Positions 25,859 to 34,221 of a stretch of 64,000 bases of DNA are shown here, one piece after another. How positions within the stretch are numbered: the stretch's first letter is position 1; every line of letters starts with the position of its first letter. A program made the translations under genes and the position numbers. Origin of the DNA: Trueperella bialowiezensis (GTDB taxonomy: Bacteria > Actinomycetota > Actinomycetes > Actinomycetales > Actinomycetaceae). The notes beneath the pieces were generated by a model. It was given only the letters and a program-made list of their open reading frames with translations. It was not told where the DNA came from and made no database searches. The stretch spans positions 1,240,001 to 1,304,000 of the forward strand of contig NZ_LR134476.1 of NCBI RefSeq assembly GCF_900637955.1, read 5' to 3'.

Positions 25859-26827
25859 ATGCGTCTCGGAGTTTTAGACATTGGCTCGAATACGGTTCAC
25901 CTTGTGGTTGTTGATGCTTATTCGCGGGCGCGCCCCGATCCGTTCGCCGACGAGCGGTCGATTGTGCGGCTCATGCAGTATTTGGAAGATGACGGTTCGA
26001 TTAACCCCGAGGGCGTGCAGGCCCTTGAGCGGGCGACCCGCAAGGCCGTGGCGTTTTCGCGGAAGAATAATGTGGACGAGCTGATCGGCATCGTCACGTC
26101 CGCCGTAAGGGAGGCGACGAACGGCCCGCAGGTGATGGAACGGCTGGAGAAGATTGCGGGCACGAAGTTCGGCGTGCTGTCTGGCGCGGAAGAATCGGAG
26201 CTCACGTATTTCGCGGCGCGGCGCTGGCATGGCTGGGCTGCCGGGCGGATCATGGTGCTTGACATCGGCGGTGGCTCGTTTGAGGTCTCGCTTGGGATTG
26301 ACGAGGAGCCTGAGTTCGTGGCGTCCGTACCGTTGGGTGCTGGCCGGCTGACGAAGGATTTTTTGAAGCACGATCCGCCGCGTGCTTCTGAGCTCGTGTT
26401 GTTGCGCCGGGAGATCGAGTCCCAGCTTGAGCCGCTTGCGCAGCAGCTCAAGGAGTTGCCGTCGCCGGATCATGTGGTGGCGACGTCGAAAACCTTCCGC
26501 TCGCTGGCACGTTTGGCTGGTAACCGGATTTCGGTGGTAGGCCCGGAGGAACGACGCCGTATGAGCCGCTCCGACTTGGGGGATTGGGTGGAGCGTATTG
26601 CGCGGCTTCCTGCGGCTTCCCGTATGGAACTGCCGGGCATTACTCCGGAGCGCACCTATCAGATCGTGGCCGGAGCCGAAGTGGCGTACAAGGCGATGAA
26701 GATGTTCAAGATCAAGCGCTTGGAGATTTGCCCGTGGGCGCTACGCGAAGGCGTGTTGCTCGAGCGGATTGACAGGTTTGATTCCGCCCCGCGCACGTCC
26801 GGCCTCGACCTCAGCGACCTCGGCTAG
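25859..26827 (+). CDS. ppx: Exopolyphosphatase / guanosine pentaphosphatase family protein (Ppx/GppA)
   Basis: Hydrolyses the terminal phosphate of polyphosphate and possibly pppGpp. The 322 residues form the short actinobacterial type, which lacks the C-terminal HD domain. ASKHA-fold phosphate loops: 'VLDIGSNTVHLVVVDA' (4-19) and 'MVLDIGGGSFEVSLG' (about 131-145). The conserved 'TSAVREATNG' supports the assignment. A short AT-poor leader precedes the ATG. It stands as a single gene, divergent from the 482-aa hypothetical. Confidence 0.92.
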   Translation: MRLGVLDIGSNTVHLVVVDAYSRARPDPFADERSIVRLMQYLEDDGSINPEGVQALERATRKAVAFSRKNNVDELIGIVTSAVREATNGPQVMERLEKIAGTKFGVLSGAEESELTYFAARRWHGWAAGRIMVLDIGGGSFEVSLGIDEEPEFVASVPLGAGRLTKDFLKHDPPRASELVLLRREIESQLEPLAQQLKELPSPDHVVATSKTFRSLARLAGNRISVVGPEERRRMSRSDLGDWVERIARLPAASRMELPGITPERTYQIVAGAEVAYKAMKMFKIKRLEICPWALREGVLLERIDRFDSAPRTSGLDLSDLG

Positions 26828-26870
26828 AAATGACCACGCACCGGCTAGAGGCCACCACGTACCGGCTAGA
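26821..26870. repeat. 21-bp imperfect tandem repeat across the ppx stop
   Basis: CGGCTAGA occurs at 26821, 26842 and 26863, exactly 21 bp apart. The intervening sequence is partly conserved (GACCACGCAC, GCCACCACGTAC). The first unit contains the ppx stop codon. The rest of 26828-26957 shows no gene. Confidence 0.7.
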
Positions 26871-26957
26871 CGTCACGGGCCCTCGGTTAAGCCGACGCAC
26901 CTGATTCTTTCGGCGTGCCCGCCGAGTGGCGGCCAGCGTGTAGCCCGCGCCCGGCGG

Positions 26958-27572
26958 TTACTTGTTTTGGCGTAGCCGCCGAATAATCCACCAGGCGAGC
27001 GCGATCAAGATGACCGCGAGCACGATCTTCGACAGCACGCCCACGTACTGCTCCACGAGGTGCCAGTTTTCGCCGAGCAGATATCCGGCTCCCACGAGCA
27101 CAATGTTCCAGATGGCCGAGCCGGCGGCGGTCAGCAGCGTGAACTTGAGGAAGTTCATCTTAATGACGCCAGCTGGCAAGGAAATCAGCGAGCGGAAGAT
27201 CGGCAGCATTCGCCCGAAGAACACGGTGCTTTGATCGTGCTTGTGGAACCATTCTTCGGTTCTGTCGACGTCGTCGATCTTCACCAACGGCAGCCACTCG
27301 AACACGGCGCGCGTGCGCTCGCGGCCAAACACGCGTGCCACGCCGTACAGCGCCCACGCGCCGACCACCGAGCCGATAGTCGCCCAGATGATGGCCTCAA
27401 CGAGCGAGAATTTTGTGCCCAGCGACGCCGTGAATCCGGCGAGCGGCAGAATAATTTCGGAGGGAATCGGCGGGAAGAGGTTTTCGATCGCGATCAGCAG
27501 CGCCACGCCGACGCCACCGAGGGCTTCCATCAGTTCTACTGCCCAGCCGGCGATCCCATCGAGGGTTGACAT
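26958..27572 (-). CDS. DedA-family membrane protein
   Basis: 204 residues with four to five hydrophobic segments and the SNARE-associated (DedA/VTT) domain. Signature parts are 'IENLFPPIPSEIILPLAG' near 27-44 and 'FFGRMLPIFRSLISLPAGVIKMNF' near 120-143. DedA proteins act in the cytoplasmic membrane and are linked to undecaprenyl-phosphate or phospholipid recycling across the bilayer and to proton-motive-force homeostasis. It follows purB by 7 bp in the same direction and may be co-transcribed. Confidence 0.9.
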   Translation of the reverse strand: MSTLDGIAGWAVELMEALGGVGVALLIAIENLFPPIPSEIILPLAGFTASLGTKFSLVEAIIWATIGSVVGAWALYGVARVFGRERTRAVFEWLPLVKIDDVDRTEEWFHKHDQSTVFFGRMLPIFRSLISLPAGVIKMNFLKFTLLTAAGSAIWNIVLVGAGYLLGENWHLVEQYVGVLSKIVLAVILIALAWWIIRRLRQNK

Positions 27573-27579
27573 TCAGGTC

Positions 27580-28956
27580 CTAACTTTTGGCGAGTTGTGC
27601 GGCCACCCCAGTGTAAGTTGCGGGGCTGAGATTGGCCAATCTCTCCGCGAGATCAGCCGGTAGGCCGAGCGAGGCGATGAAGTCGCGCATGGTGTGTTCG
27701 TCGACGGCGTGGCCGCGGGTGAGTTCTTTGAGGCGTTCGTAGGGGTCTTCCATCCCCTCGACTCCGGCGATTCGGGCGGTGCGCATGACTTGCTGGATCG
27801 GCTCGGCGAGCACCTCCCACGCGCGGTCGAGGTCCTCGTCGAGGCGCTGCGGGTTCGCGTCCACTCCCGCCAGGCCGCGGCGCAGATTCTTGACCGCCAG
27901 CAGCGAGTGCCCGAAAGCCACGCCCACGTTGCGCAGCGTGGAGGAATCCGTGAGGTCGCGTTGTAGGCGCGAGGTGACGAGCGTGGCGCTCAGCGTGTCG
28001 AACAACGCGCACGACATCTCCAGGTTTGCCTCTGCGTTTTCGAAGCGGATTGGGTTGACCTTGTGCGGCATCGTCGACGAGCCCGTGGAGCCCTGCGCCG
28101 CGAGGTTCTGCTTGAGGTAGCCCAGCGAAATGTACGTCCAAAAGTCGGTGGCCAGGTTGTGGGCGATCCGCCCGAAGCGCGCCACGTCCGCGAACAGTTC
28201 CGCCATCCAATCGTGCGATTCGATCTGCGTGGTCAGCGGGTTAAACGTGAGCCCCAAGCCCTCCACGAACTGTTTGGCGAGCGCCGGCCAGTCGGCATCC
28301 GGCACAGACACGGCATGTGCGCCGTAGGTTCCGGTGGCGCCGTTGAATTTGCCGAGGTAGACGGCGTCGTCGATCCGCTCTAACTGGCGGGTGAGCCGCC
28401 ACGCGAACACTGCGAATTCTTTACCAAGCGTGGTGGGTGAGGCGGCTTGGCCGTGGGTGCGTGCGAGCATGGGAACCTCGGCGTAGTCGCGGGCGCGCTC
28501 GCCTAGTTCGGCGACGAACGCGCGGGCCTGCGGCAGCCACACCGATTCGACCGCGTGCTTGATGTTGAGTGCGTGGGCGAGGTTGTTGATGTCTTCGGAC
28601 GTGGCGAAGATGTGCACGATCTCGTCCATCTGCGGAAGCGGGGCGGGCCCGGCGTGCATCTTTTCTTTCAGATAGTATTCGACGGCCTTGACGTCGTGGC
28701 GTGTTTCAGCCTCGAACTCGGCGAGCCGGGCGATAGCGACGTCGTCGAAATCCTCCACGAGCGCGCGCAGGTAGGCGATCTCGGACTCACCGATCACGGG
28801 CGCGCCCGGCAGAATCTTGTTGACCGACAGGAAGATCAGCCACTCGACCTCCACGTGCAGGCGCGCGCGGTTGAGCGCGGGTTCGGACAGGTAGTCGGCG
28901 AGCGCCTCGGTTTCGGCGCGGTAGCGGCTATCGAGCGGGCTTAAAAACTTCGTCAT
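27580..28956 (-). CDS. purB: Adenylosuccinate lyase
   Basis: Catalyses two fumarate-releasing steps of purine synthesis (SAICAR to AICAR and adenylosuccinate to AMP) in the cytoplasm. 458 residues. The fumarase/aspartase signature is 'GSSTMPHKVNPIRFENAE', with the catalytic Ser in its flexible loop. 'ARTHGQAASPTTLGKE' and 'TSEDINNLAHAL' are also typical. Length and motifs match the E. coli PurB type. ATG at 28956. No other purine gene is near. Confidence 0.96.
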   Translation of the reverse strand: MTKFLSPLDSRYRAETEALADYLSEPALNRARLHVEVEWLIFLSVNKILPGAPVIGESEIAYLRALVEDFDDVAIARLAEFEAETRHDVKAVEYYLKEKMHAGPAPLPQMDEIVHIFATSEDINNLAHALNIKHAVESVWLPQARAFVAELGERARDYAEVPMLARTHGQAASPTTLGKEFAVFAWRLTRQLERIDDAVYLGKFNGATGTYGAHAVSVPDADWPALAKQFVEGLGLTFNPLTTQIESHDWMAELFADVARFGRIAHNLATDFWTYISLGYLKQNLAAQGSTGSSTMPHKVNPIRFENAEANLEMSCALFDTLSATLVTSRLQRDLTDSSTLRNVGVAFGHSLLAVKNLRRGLAGVDANPQRLDEDLDRAWEVLAEPIQQVMRTARIAGVEGMEDPYERLKELTRGHAVDEHTMRDFIASLGLPADLAERLANLSPATYTGVAAQLAKS

Positions 28957-28978
28957 GGTCTGATTATAGGCAGGCGGG

Positions 28979-29803
28979 CTAAAGGTATGGGCTGGCCACC
29001 CGGATTGTTTGCCGCCCGTACGATCCGCCGAACAGGGCGGCGTGAACGATGAGTATGTGTAGCTGGTGCAGGCCGATGCGGTCGCGCCAGCCGTCGGCCA
29101 GCGGTGAGACCTCGTGGTAGCCGGCGTAGATGTCCTCTACGAACGGCGTGCCGAACACGCGCAGTTGGGCGAGGTCGGATTCTGCGTGTCCGCCGTGGCA
29201 GGCCGGGTCGATGAGCACGGCGCCCTCGCGCGCCCATAGCACGTTGCCCGACCACAGGTCGCCATGCAGCAGCGCCGCCTCCGTGGCCACCAGGTGTGGT
29301 TGGGGTGAATCGAAGACGCCGTCGCGCAGCCTTTTTGCCAGCCGCTCGATGACCTGCCCGTTCGGCATCGAGCCGTTGTCGACGGCCGCCTTCACGTAGG
29401 GCAGGAGGCGGTCTGCGGCGTAGAACTCGCCGAACCGCCGGGCGGCCTGCTGGGCGGGACGCTCCGGCGTCGTCGAATCGGCCTGCACCATCGGGAGTAG
29501 CGCGTCGCCCATGTGGCCGACCCCGTCGAACTCGGGCGGGAACGTGGCCGGCGCTTGGCCGAACACGCGCGGACCATTGGAGAATGCGTGGGTGCGTGCC
29601 AGCCGCGCGCCGAACTCACGCGCAGCCTCACGGCTCGGCCCGACCGCGGTGATCGCGATGGTTTCGAGCGTCGTGCCTGTGTAACCGGCGAGCTGGGCGA
29701 CGGGAACGCCGCCCGCCGTCGTCGCCCCTCCAAGCTCCTGTAAACCGGCTACTTCGTGGGCGATGGCGCGGGCGCTCGCGGTTTTGCGGAAGGTGCGTGG
29801 CAT
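28979..29803 (-). CDS. Fructosamine-3-kinase / ketosamine kinase family protein
   Basis: Protein-kinase-like fold small-molecule kinase, 274 residues. The catalytic loop 'LLHGDLWSGNVLW' gives HGDxxxxN, followed by the metal-binding 'IDPACHGGHAESDLA' (DP replacing DFG, typical of this family). Members phosphorylate fructosamines or ribulosamines on glycated amines so that the adduct breaks down. The holin-like gene lies just downstream (4-bp gap), suggesting co-transcription. Substrate not proven. Confidence 0.88.
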   Translation of the reverse strand: MPRTFRKTASARAIAHEVAGLQELGGATTAGGVPVAQLAGYTGTTLETIAITAVGPSREAAREFGARLARTHAFSNGPRVFGQAPATFPPEFDGVGHMGDALLPMVQADSTTPERPAQQAARRFGEFYAADRLLPYVKAAVDNGSMPNGQVIERLAKRLRDGVFDSPQPHLVATEAALLHGDLWSGNVLWAREGAVLIDPACHGGHAESDLAQLRVFGTPFVEDIYAGYHEVSPLADGWRDRIGLHQLHILIVHAALFGGSYGRQTIRVASPYL

Positions 29804-29807
29804 GGTG

Positions 29808-30215
29808 TTAGCTGCGGTCGGGCAGGAGTGCGCTGAGGAACCAGTTGACGACGCCGACGACGATGCCGGCGCCCACGGCCCACCAGAAGCCGTCGATGGT
29901 AAGGCTGAGGTCGAACATGCCGGTGACCCAGGCAGTCAGCGAGATCATGAGCGCGTTGACGATGATAAAGAAAAGTCCGAGCGTGAGCACGTAGAACGGC
30001 AGCGATAGTACTTTGACGATGGGGCGGACCAGCATGTTGACGACGCCGAGCACACCGCCTGCGAGTAGGAAGTAGATTGCGCGCTGGCCGCTGGGGTCGA
30101 CGCCGGACAGGAAGGAGTCGGCGGGGACGGCGCCGTCGAGTCGTACGCCGGAGAGCAGGATTGTGGCCACCCACAGTGCTACGGCGTTGACTGCTGCAGT
30201 GATTAAGAACCTCAT
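29808..30215 (-). CDS. Phage-holin-4-like small integral membrane protein
   Basis: 135 residues with four hydrophobic segments (about 3-23, 47-65, 68-92, 108-130). The PF04020-type motif 'GGVLGVVNMLVRPIVKVLSLPFYVLTLGLFFIIVNALMISLTAW' identifies it. Despite the family name this is a common chromosomal membrane protein, and no other phage gene is near. I chose the ATG at 30215 because the longer open frame upstream runs backwards through the aminotransferase gene. It is divergent from the aminotransferase with 75 bp between starts. Confidence 0.87.
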   Translation of the reverse strand: MRFLITAAVNAVALWVATILLSGVRLDGAVPADSFLSGVDPSGQRAIYFLLAGGVLGVVNMLVRPIVKVLSLPFYVLTLGLFFIIVNALMISLTAWVTGMFDLSLTIDGFWWAVGAGIVVGVVNWFLSALLPDRS

Positions 30216-30290
30216 ATGGGCTACTTTACGGGCTTGGTCAAGGGGTGGCGGGGCGATGCGCCGGGCGCGAAATCGGTGCATGATAGGGGT

Positions 30291-31340
30291 ATGTACTTCC
30301 GACCTGATATCGCTGACCTGCCCGCTTACGTCGCTGGAAAGAATCCGGATGATCCGGATGTGATCAAGGTGGCGTCTAATGAGATGCCGTTCCCGACGCT
30401 GCCGGGTGTGGCGGCGGTGATCAACGGGCGGCTGGGGGATTTGAACCGGTATCCGGACATGGGTAATGCGGTGTTGCGTGATGCGATTGCGGCGTACCAT
30501 CGGGTGTCGCCGGCGAATGTTGCGGTGGGCAACGGGTCGACGGCGCTGATTGAGAAGTTTTTGACGGCCGTGTGTACTGCGGGTTCGCAGGTGGTGATGC
30601 CGTGGCGGTCGTTTGAGGCGTATCCGATTGCGATTCAGGTGGCTGGCGCCACGCCCGTGGGGGTGCCGTTGAAGGGCGGGAAGCCCGATCTTCCTGCGAT
30701 GGTGGACGCCATCGGTGCGGACACGCGCGCGGTGTTGATTTGTACGCCGAATAATCCGACGAGCGCCGCCTTGACTCACAGCGAGCTGCACCAGTTTTTG
30801 CATGCCGTGCCGGCCGAGGTTCCGGTATTGCTTGATGAGGCGTACGTGGATTTCGTTGAGATGGACGACCCCGTGCGGGGCGTGGAGTTGGCTCGCGAGT
30901 TTGGGAACGTCGTCGTGTTGCGGACGTTTTCGAAGGCGTACGGTTTGGCGGGGATTCGCGTGGGGTACGCGATCGCCGACGCCGGCGTGGTTGCCGGTTT
31001 GGATAAGGTTGCGACGCCGTTTGGGGTCAACGTGTTGGCGCAGGCGGCGGCTGTGGCGGCGTTGCAGTCGCGTCCGGAGGTGGATAAGCGGGTGGCGGCC
31101 GTGGTGGCCGAGCGGGGGAAGCTTGTGGGGGCGCTGCGCGCGCTTGGCTGGGACGGGCCGGAGCCACAGGCGAACTACGTGTGGTTTGACCTGGGGGAGG
31201 ACTCGGCGCGTTTCGCGCGCTTCTGCGCCGAGGAGAAGATTGTGGTGCGCACGTTTGTGGATGAGGGCGTGCGCGTGACGGTGGCCGAGCCGGAGGCCTC
31301 GCTCAGGCTGCTCAGGGCGTATAAGCGGTATCGCGCGTAG
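30291..31340 (+). CDS. Histidinol-phosphate / aromatic amino acid aminotransferase (HisC/Pat family)
   Basis: PLP-dependent class I/II aminotransferase, 349 residues. The PLP lysine is in 'TFSKAYGLAGIRVGYA'. 'CTPNNPTSAAL', 'LLDEAYVDF' and the closing arginine region 'FVDEGVRVTVAEPEA' follow family order. I chose the ATG at 30291 (MYFRPDIADLPAYVAGK), which matches the normal HisC N terminus; a longer frame to 30216 overlaps the divergent promoter. With no his genes around it, a phenylalanine/aromatic aminotransferase (Pat) role is as likely as histidine synthesis. The CRISPR array begins 13 bp after its stop. Confidence 0.9.
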   Translation: MYFRPDIADLPAYVAGKNPDDPDVIKVASNEMPFPTLPGVAAVINGRLGDLNRYPDMGNAVLRDAIAAYHRVSPANVAVGNGSTALIEKFLTAVCTAGSQVVMPWRSFEAYPIAIQVAGATPVGVPLKGGKPDLPAMVDAIGADTRAVLICTPNNPTSAALTHSELHQFLHAVPAEVPVLLDEAYVDFVEMDDPVRGVELAREFGNVVVLRTFSKAYGLAGIRVGYAIADAGVVAGLDKVATPFGVNVLAQAAAVAALQSRPEVDKRVAAVVAERGKLVGALRALGWDGPEPQANYVWFDLGEDSARFARFCAEEKIVVRTFVDEGVRVTVAEPEASLRLLRAYKRYRA

Positions 31341-31353
31341 CGAGGGCGCCGGG

Positions 31354-31381
31354 GGATTGTCCCCGCCAGCGCGGGGAGCAC
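31354..31381 (-). repeat. Isolated decayed CRISPR repeat at the trailer end
   Basis: A 28-bp segment whose last 21 bases are identical to the CRISPR repeat (CCCCGCCAGCGCGGGGAGCAC), while the first seven are changed (GGATTGT for GGCTCAT). It is separated from the next repeat-like unit (31491) by about 110 bp with no recognisable repeat, so one or two units have decayed or been lost. It lies 13 bp after the aminotransferase stop and its hairpin could also terminate that gene. Confidence 0.8.
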
Positions 31382-31490
31382 TTAGTTGAAATTGTCGTGA
31401 AGTAGTAGATGAGCTTCTTAGTCCGGGTTTTGTCGATCCATTATTGCAGGCGACCCAGAGTGGAAGCTCATCACTGACAAGAGTACCACA

Positions 31491-33715
31491 GGCTTATCCC
31501 GCCAGCGCGGGGAGCACCTCTATCGCGGTCTTCATCGCTTCTAACGCGGGGGCTCATCCCCGCCAGCGCGGGGAGCACGTTACGCATGACAACGCGCCGG
31601 GCGTACGCCAGGGCTCATCCCCGCCAGCGCGGGGAGCACTGCGGGGCGTGCATGGGCTCCCGCCCAAACCCCGGCTCATCCCCGCCAGCGCGGGGAGCAC
31701 GAAGACGACCACGAGCACGTCACCGCAGTCACGGGCTCATCCCCGCCAGCGCGGGGAGCACTGAAGATGAGCTGGCAGAAAACGCTAAGCGCGTGGGCTC
31801 ATCCCCGCCAGCGCGGGGAGCACAATAGCGACTGACAATACGCGGCCGCATACTCAGGCTCATCCCCGCCAGCGCGGGGAGCACCTGACGCAGGCGATTC
31901 CACTTTCTGAAAAGGAAGGCTCATCCCCGCCAGCGCGGGGAGCACGCGGACCGGTTTCTTATCGTCCATGCCACGATGGGCTCATCCCCGCCAGCGCGGG
32001 GAGCACGCGGACCGGTTTCTTATCGTCCATGCCACGATGGGCTCATCCCCGCCAGCGCGGGGAGCACTCATAGCTTGGTCACCTGTGCTTTTTCGTGGAG
32101 GGCTCATCCCCGCCAGCGAGGGGAGCACGGCTTGTCTTTCTCGCCGTAGAGGGTGCGCCGGGGCTCATCCCCGCCAGCGCGGGGAGCACATATAGTTCAC
32201 TTGGGTATAGTTCTGTGCTCAGGGCTCATCCCCGCCAGCGAGGGGAGCACTAAAGGCAGAGCGGCTTGGATTGGGCCGGCAAGGGCTCATCCCCGCCAGC
32301 GCGGGGAGCACCATGACTGCGACGCCGTTAGCGTACTGTAATTGGGCTCATCCCCGCCAGCGCGGGGAGCACTGCCTCGTTCCGGACAGCCTACGAGTCC
32401 GACCGGGCTCATCCCCGCCAGCGCGGGGAGCACATACGTTTTCCGCTTGCCTCGACGGCCAGACGGGGCTCATCCCCGCCAGCGCGGGGAGCACCTACCA
32501 GCAGTCCGCTTTCGACAACGAACCACCGGGCTCATCCCCGCCAGCGCGGGGAGCACCATAATCTGGGCGATGATTTCATGCCGCACGAGGGCTCATCCCC
32601 GCCAGCGCGGGGAGCACGGGGCGGCTGACGTTGAACAAGTATCAGAACTGGGCTCATCCCCGCCAGCGCGGGGAGCACTGGGCTTCTATTCACGTGCCGA
32701 AGACGGTGACGGGCTCATCCCCGCCAGCGCGGGGAGCACAGCGATTTTCGTAAAGTAGCCTAGCGACATTGGGGCTCATCCCCGCCAGCGCGGGGAGCAC
32801 TCGTCAGCGAAAATTTTCCGCTGCACGCACCGGGGCTCATCCCCGCCAGCGCGGGGAGCACGGCCTGCCCGTGTCTGATGTGGCTATCACGATGGGCTCA
32901 TCCCCGCCAGCGCGGGGAGCACCGGTTAACCCGCCAAAACACGAAATCAGTACAGGGCTCATCCCCGCCAGCGCGGGGAGCACTTTTCCCCGGTCTCAGA
33001 GTCATTGCGGGAGGCGGGCTCATCCCCGCCAGCGCGGGGAGCACGAAACGGGTGCGTTGGAATCTTTGTCCAAACTGGGCTCATCCCCGCCAGCGCGGGG
33101 AGCACTATCTTCCAGATCACCAGAGGCTTCAGCCTGTCGGCTCATCCCCGCCAGCGCGGGGAGCACCGTGACCAGCTTGAGCAGTCGAACGAGAAACTGG
33201 GCTCATCCCCGCCAGCGCGGGGAGCACCAGATTCTCAGTGAGGGCGATGTCGGCCAGACGGGCTCATCCCCGCCAGCGCGGGGAGCACATGAGAGACTGC
33301 GGCATCGGCAGCCGAAACACGGGCTCATCCCCGCCAGCGCGGGGAGCACGCCCGCGATCCGATGACGCTGGCCTACCCGCTGGGCTCATCCCCGCCAGCG
33401 CGGGGAGCACTTACCTCCCACGTTAGCCTCTCTCTATCACATGGGCTCATCCCCGCCAGCGCGGGGAGCACTATGCCAGATGGTATAGCCTAACGGCATG
33501 AACGGGCTCATCCCCGCCAGCGCGGGGAGCACTGGCTCTCGTAGCCGGGCTAACGCCTTGTCTCGGGCTCATCCCCGCCAGCGCGGGGAGCACTGGTCAC
33601 CACGATTGGGCACGTCACTTCCACGGGGCTCATCCCCGCCAGCGCGGGGAGCACTGGTCACCACGATTGGGCACGTCACTTCCACGGGGCTCATCCCCGC
33701 CAGCGCGGGGAGCAC
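31491..33715 (-). CRISPR. Type I-E CRISPR array, 36 well-conserved repeats plus one degenerate repeat
   Basis: Repeat units of 28-29 bp start every 61 bp (62 bp at two places) from 31551 to 33688. In the transcribed (minus) orientation they read GTGCTCCCCGCGCTGG followed by CGGGGATGAGCC plus one variable base, with a CCCCGC/GCGGGG hairpin. The unit at 31491-31517 is degenerate (27 bp). There are 36 spacers of 32-33 bp. Two adjacent spacer pairs are exact duplicates (31946-32039 region and 33594-33687 region). Repeats at 32101 and 32223 carry the same C-to-A change. The array is transcribed leftwards from the leader beside cas2; the trailer end near 31.35-31.5 kb is decayed. Confidence 0.98.
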
Positions 33716-33873
33716 TCTTGCTGACCAGCAGAGATTCGAATGATTGAGCCAGTTTACATACGACTTCTTAGCTTAGTCGTCCATCGCCAGCCTTAGTCGA
33801 CGGCGCACAGAAAACGGTCGGGAGGCCGTCGTCGTGTCTTAAACTCGCTTTGCACATAGGAACATTTTCCCGT
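33716..33873 (-). promoter_or_regulatory. CRISPR leader
   Basis: The 158 bp between the cas2 stop and the first (newest) repeat; the side is set by cas1-cas2 position, the intact repeats here and the decayed repeats at the other end. It is AT-richer than its surroundings. ACGACT...AGTCGT (33757-33777) forms a short hairpin about 40 bp from the first repeat, and GACGGC/GCCGTC repeats lie nearer cas2. It should hold the pre-crRNA promoter and the integration signals; individual sites are not resolved. Confidence 0.75.
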
Positions 33874-34221
33874 TTACCTCCGCTTCTTCCGAGCATGCCG
33901 AGCGGTAGACCACCCGGTGCGTCTTTCTGTTGCTTTGGACTTAGACGAATTATCCGGGCGCATCATCAGAGTTAAACCGTCAAAATCTGTAGGAACCCAC
34001 GCATGACGGTGGGTCCGGAACGTCATCCCCTGCTCGGTATCGGCGGAACAGACCATAATCGCTCGTCCGTCTTTGCACAGTTCCACAGTTCTTTCCCACA
34101 CCAGTTCCCGGATACGAGCACTCGGATTTCCGACAAAGACGCCGGGTGCAATCTCCATCAGCCACTTCGTAAGATCGCCACGAAGACCGGCGGGAACTGC
34201 AGTGAGCTGAAGGACAATCAT
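33874..34221 (-). CDS. cas2: CRISPR-associated protein Cas2, subtype I-E
   Basis: Forms the integrase complex with Cas1 for spacer acquisition. 115 residues from the ATG at 34221, which overlaps the cas1 stop (ATGA). The Cas2e start 'MIVLQLTAVPAGLRGDLTKWLMEIAPGVFVG' is typical, with the ferredoxin-like core to about residue 88 ('TFRTHRHAWVPTDFDGLTLMMRP'). A basic tail ('RTGWSTARHARKKRR') extends beyond it. A longer frame back to 34278 lies inside cas1 and is not used. Last gene of the operon, next to the leader. Confidence 0.95.
   Translation of the reverse strand: MIVLQLTAVPAGLRGDLTKWLMEIAPGVFVGNPSARIRELVWERTVELCKDGRAIMVCSADTEQGMTFRTHRHAWVPTDFDGLTLMMRPDNSSKSKATERRTGWSTARHARKKRR

Noticed and set aside
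29808-30215. Prophage remnant suggested by the phage-holin-4 family name
   Set aside because: This family is a common chromosomal membrane protein and no phage structural, lysis or integrase gene is nearby.
30216-30803. Long N-terminal extension of the holin-like gene and of the aminotransferase
   Set aside because: Both extensions run into the opposing gene; conserved family starts are at 30215 (minus) and 30291 (plus).
31444-33743. Many open frames through the CRISPR array encoding repeated peptides such as HPRQRGEH, SSPPARGA and LIPASAGST
   Set aside because: They are translations of the repeat in different frames, with no ribosome sites; the DNA is a CRISPR array.
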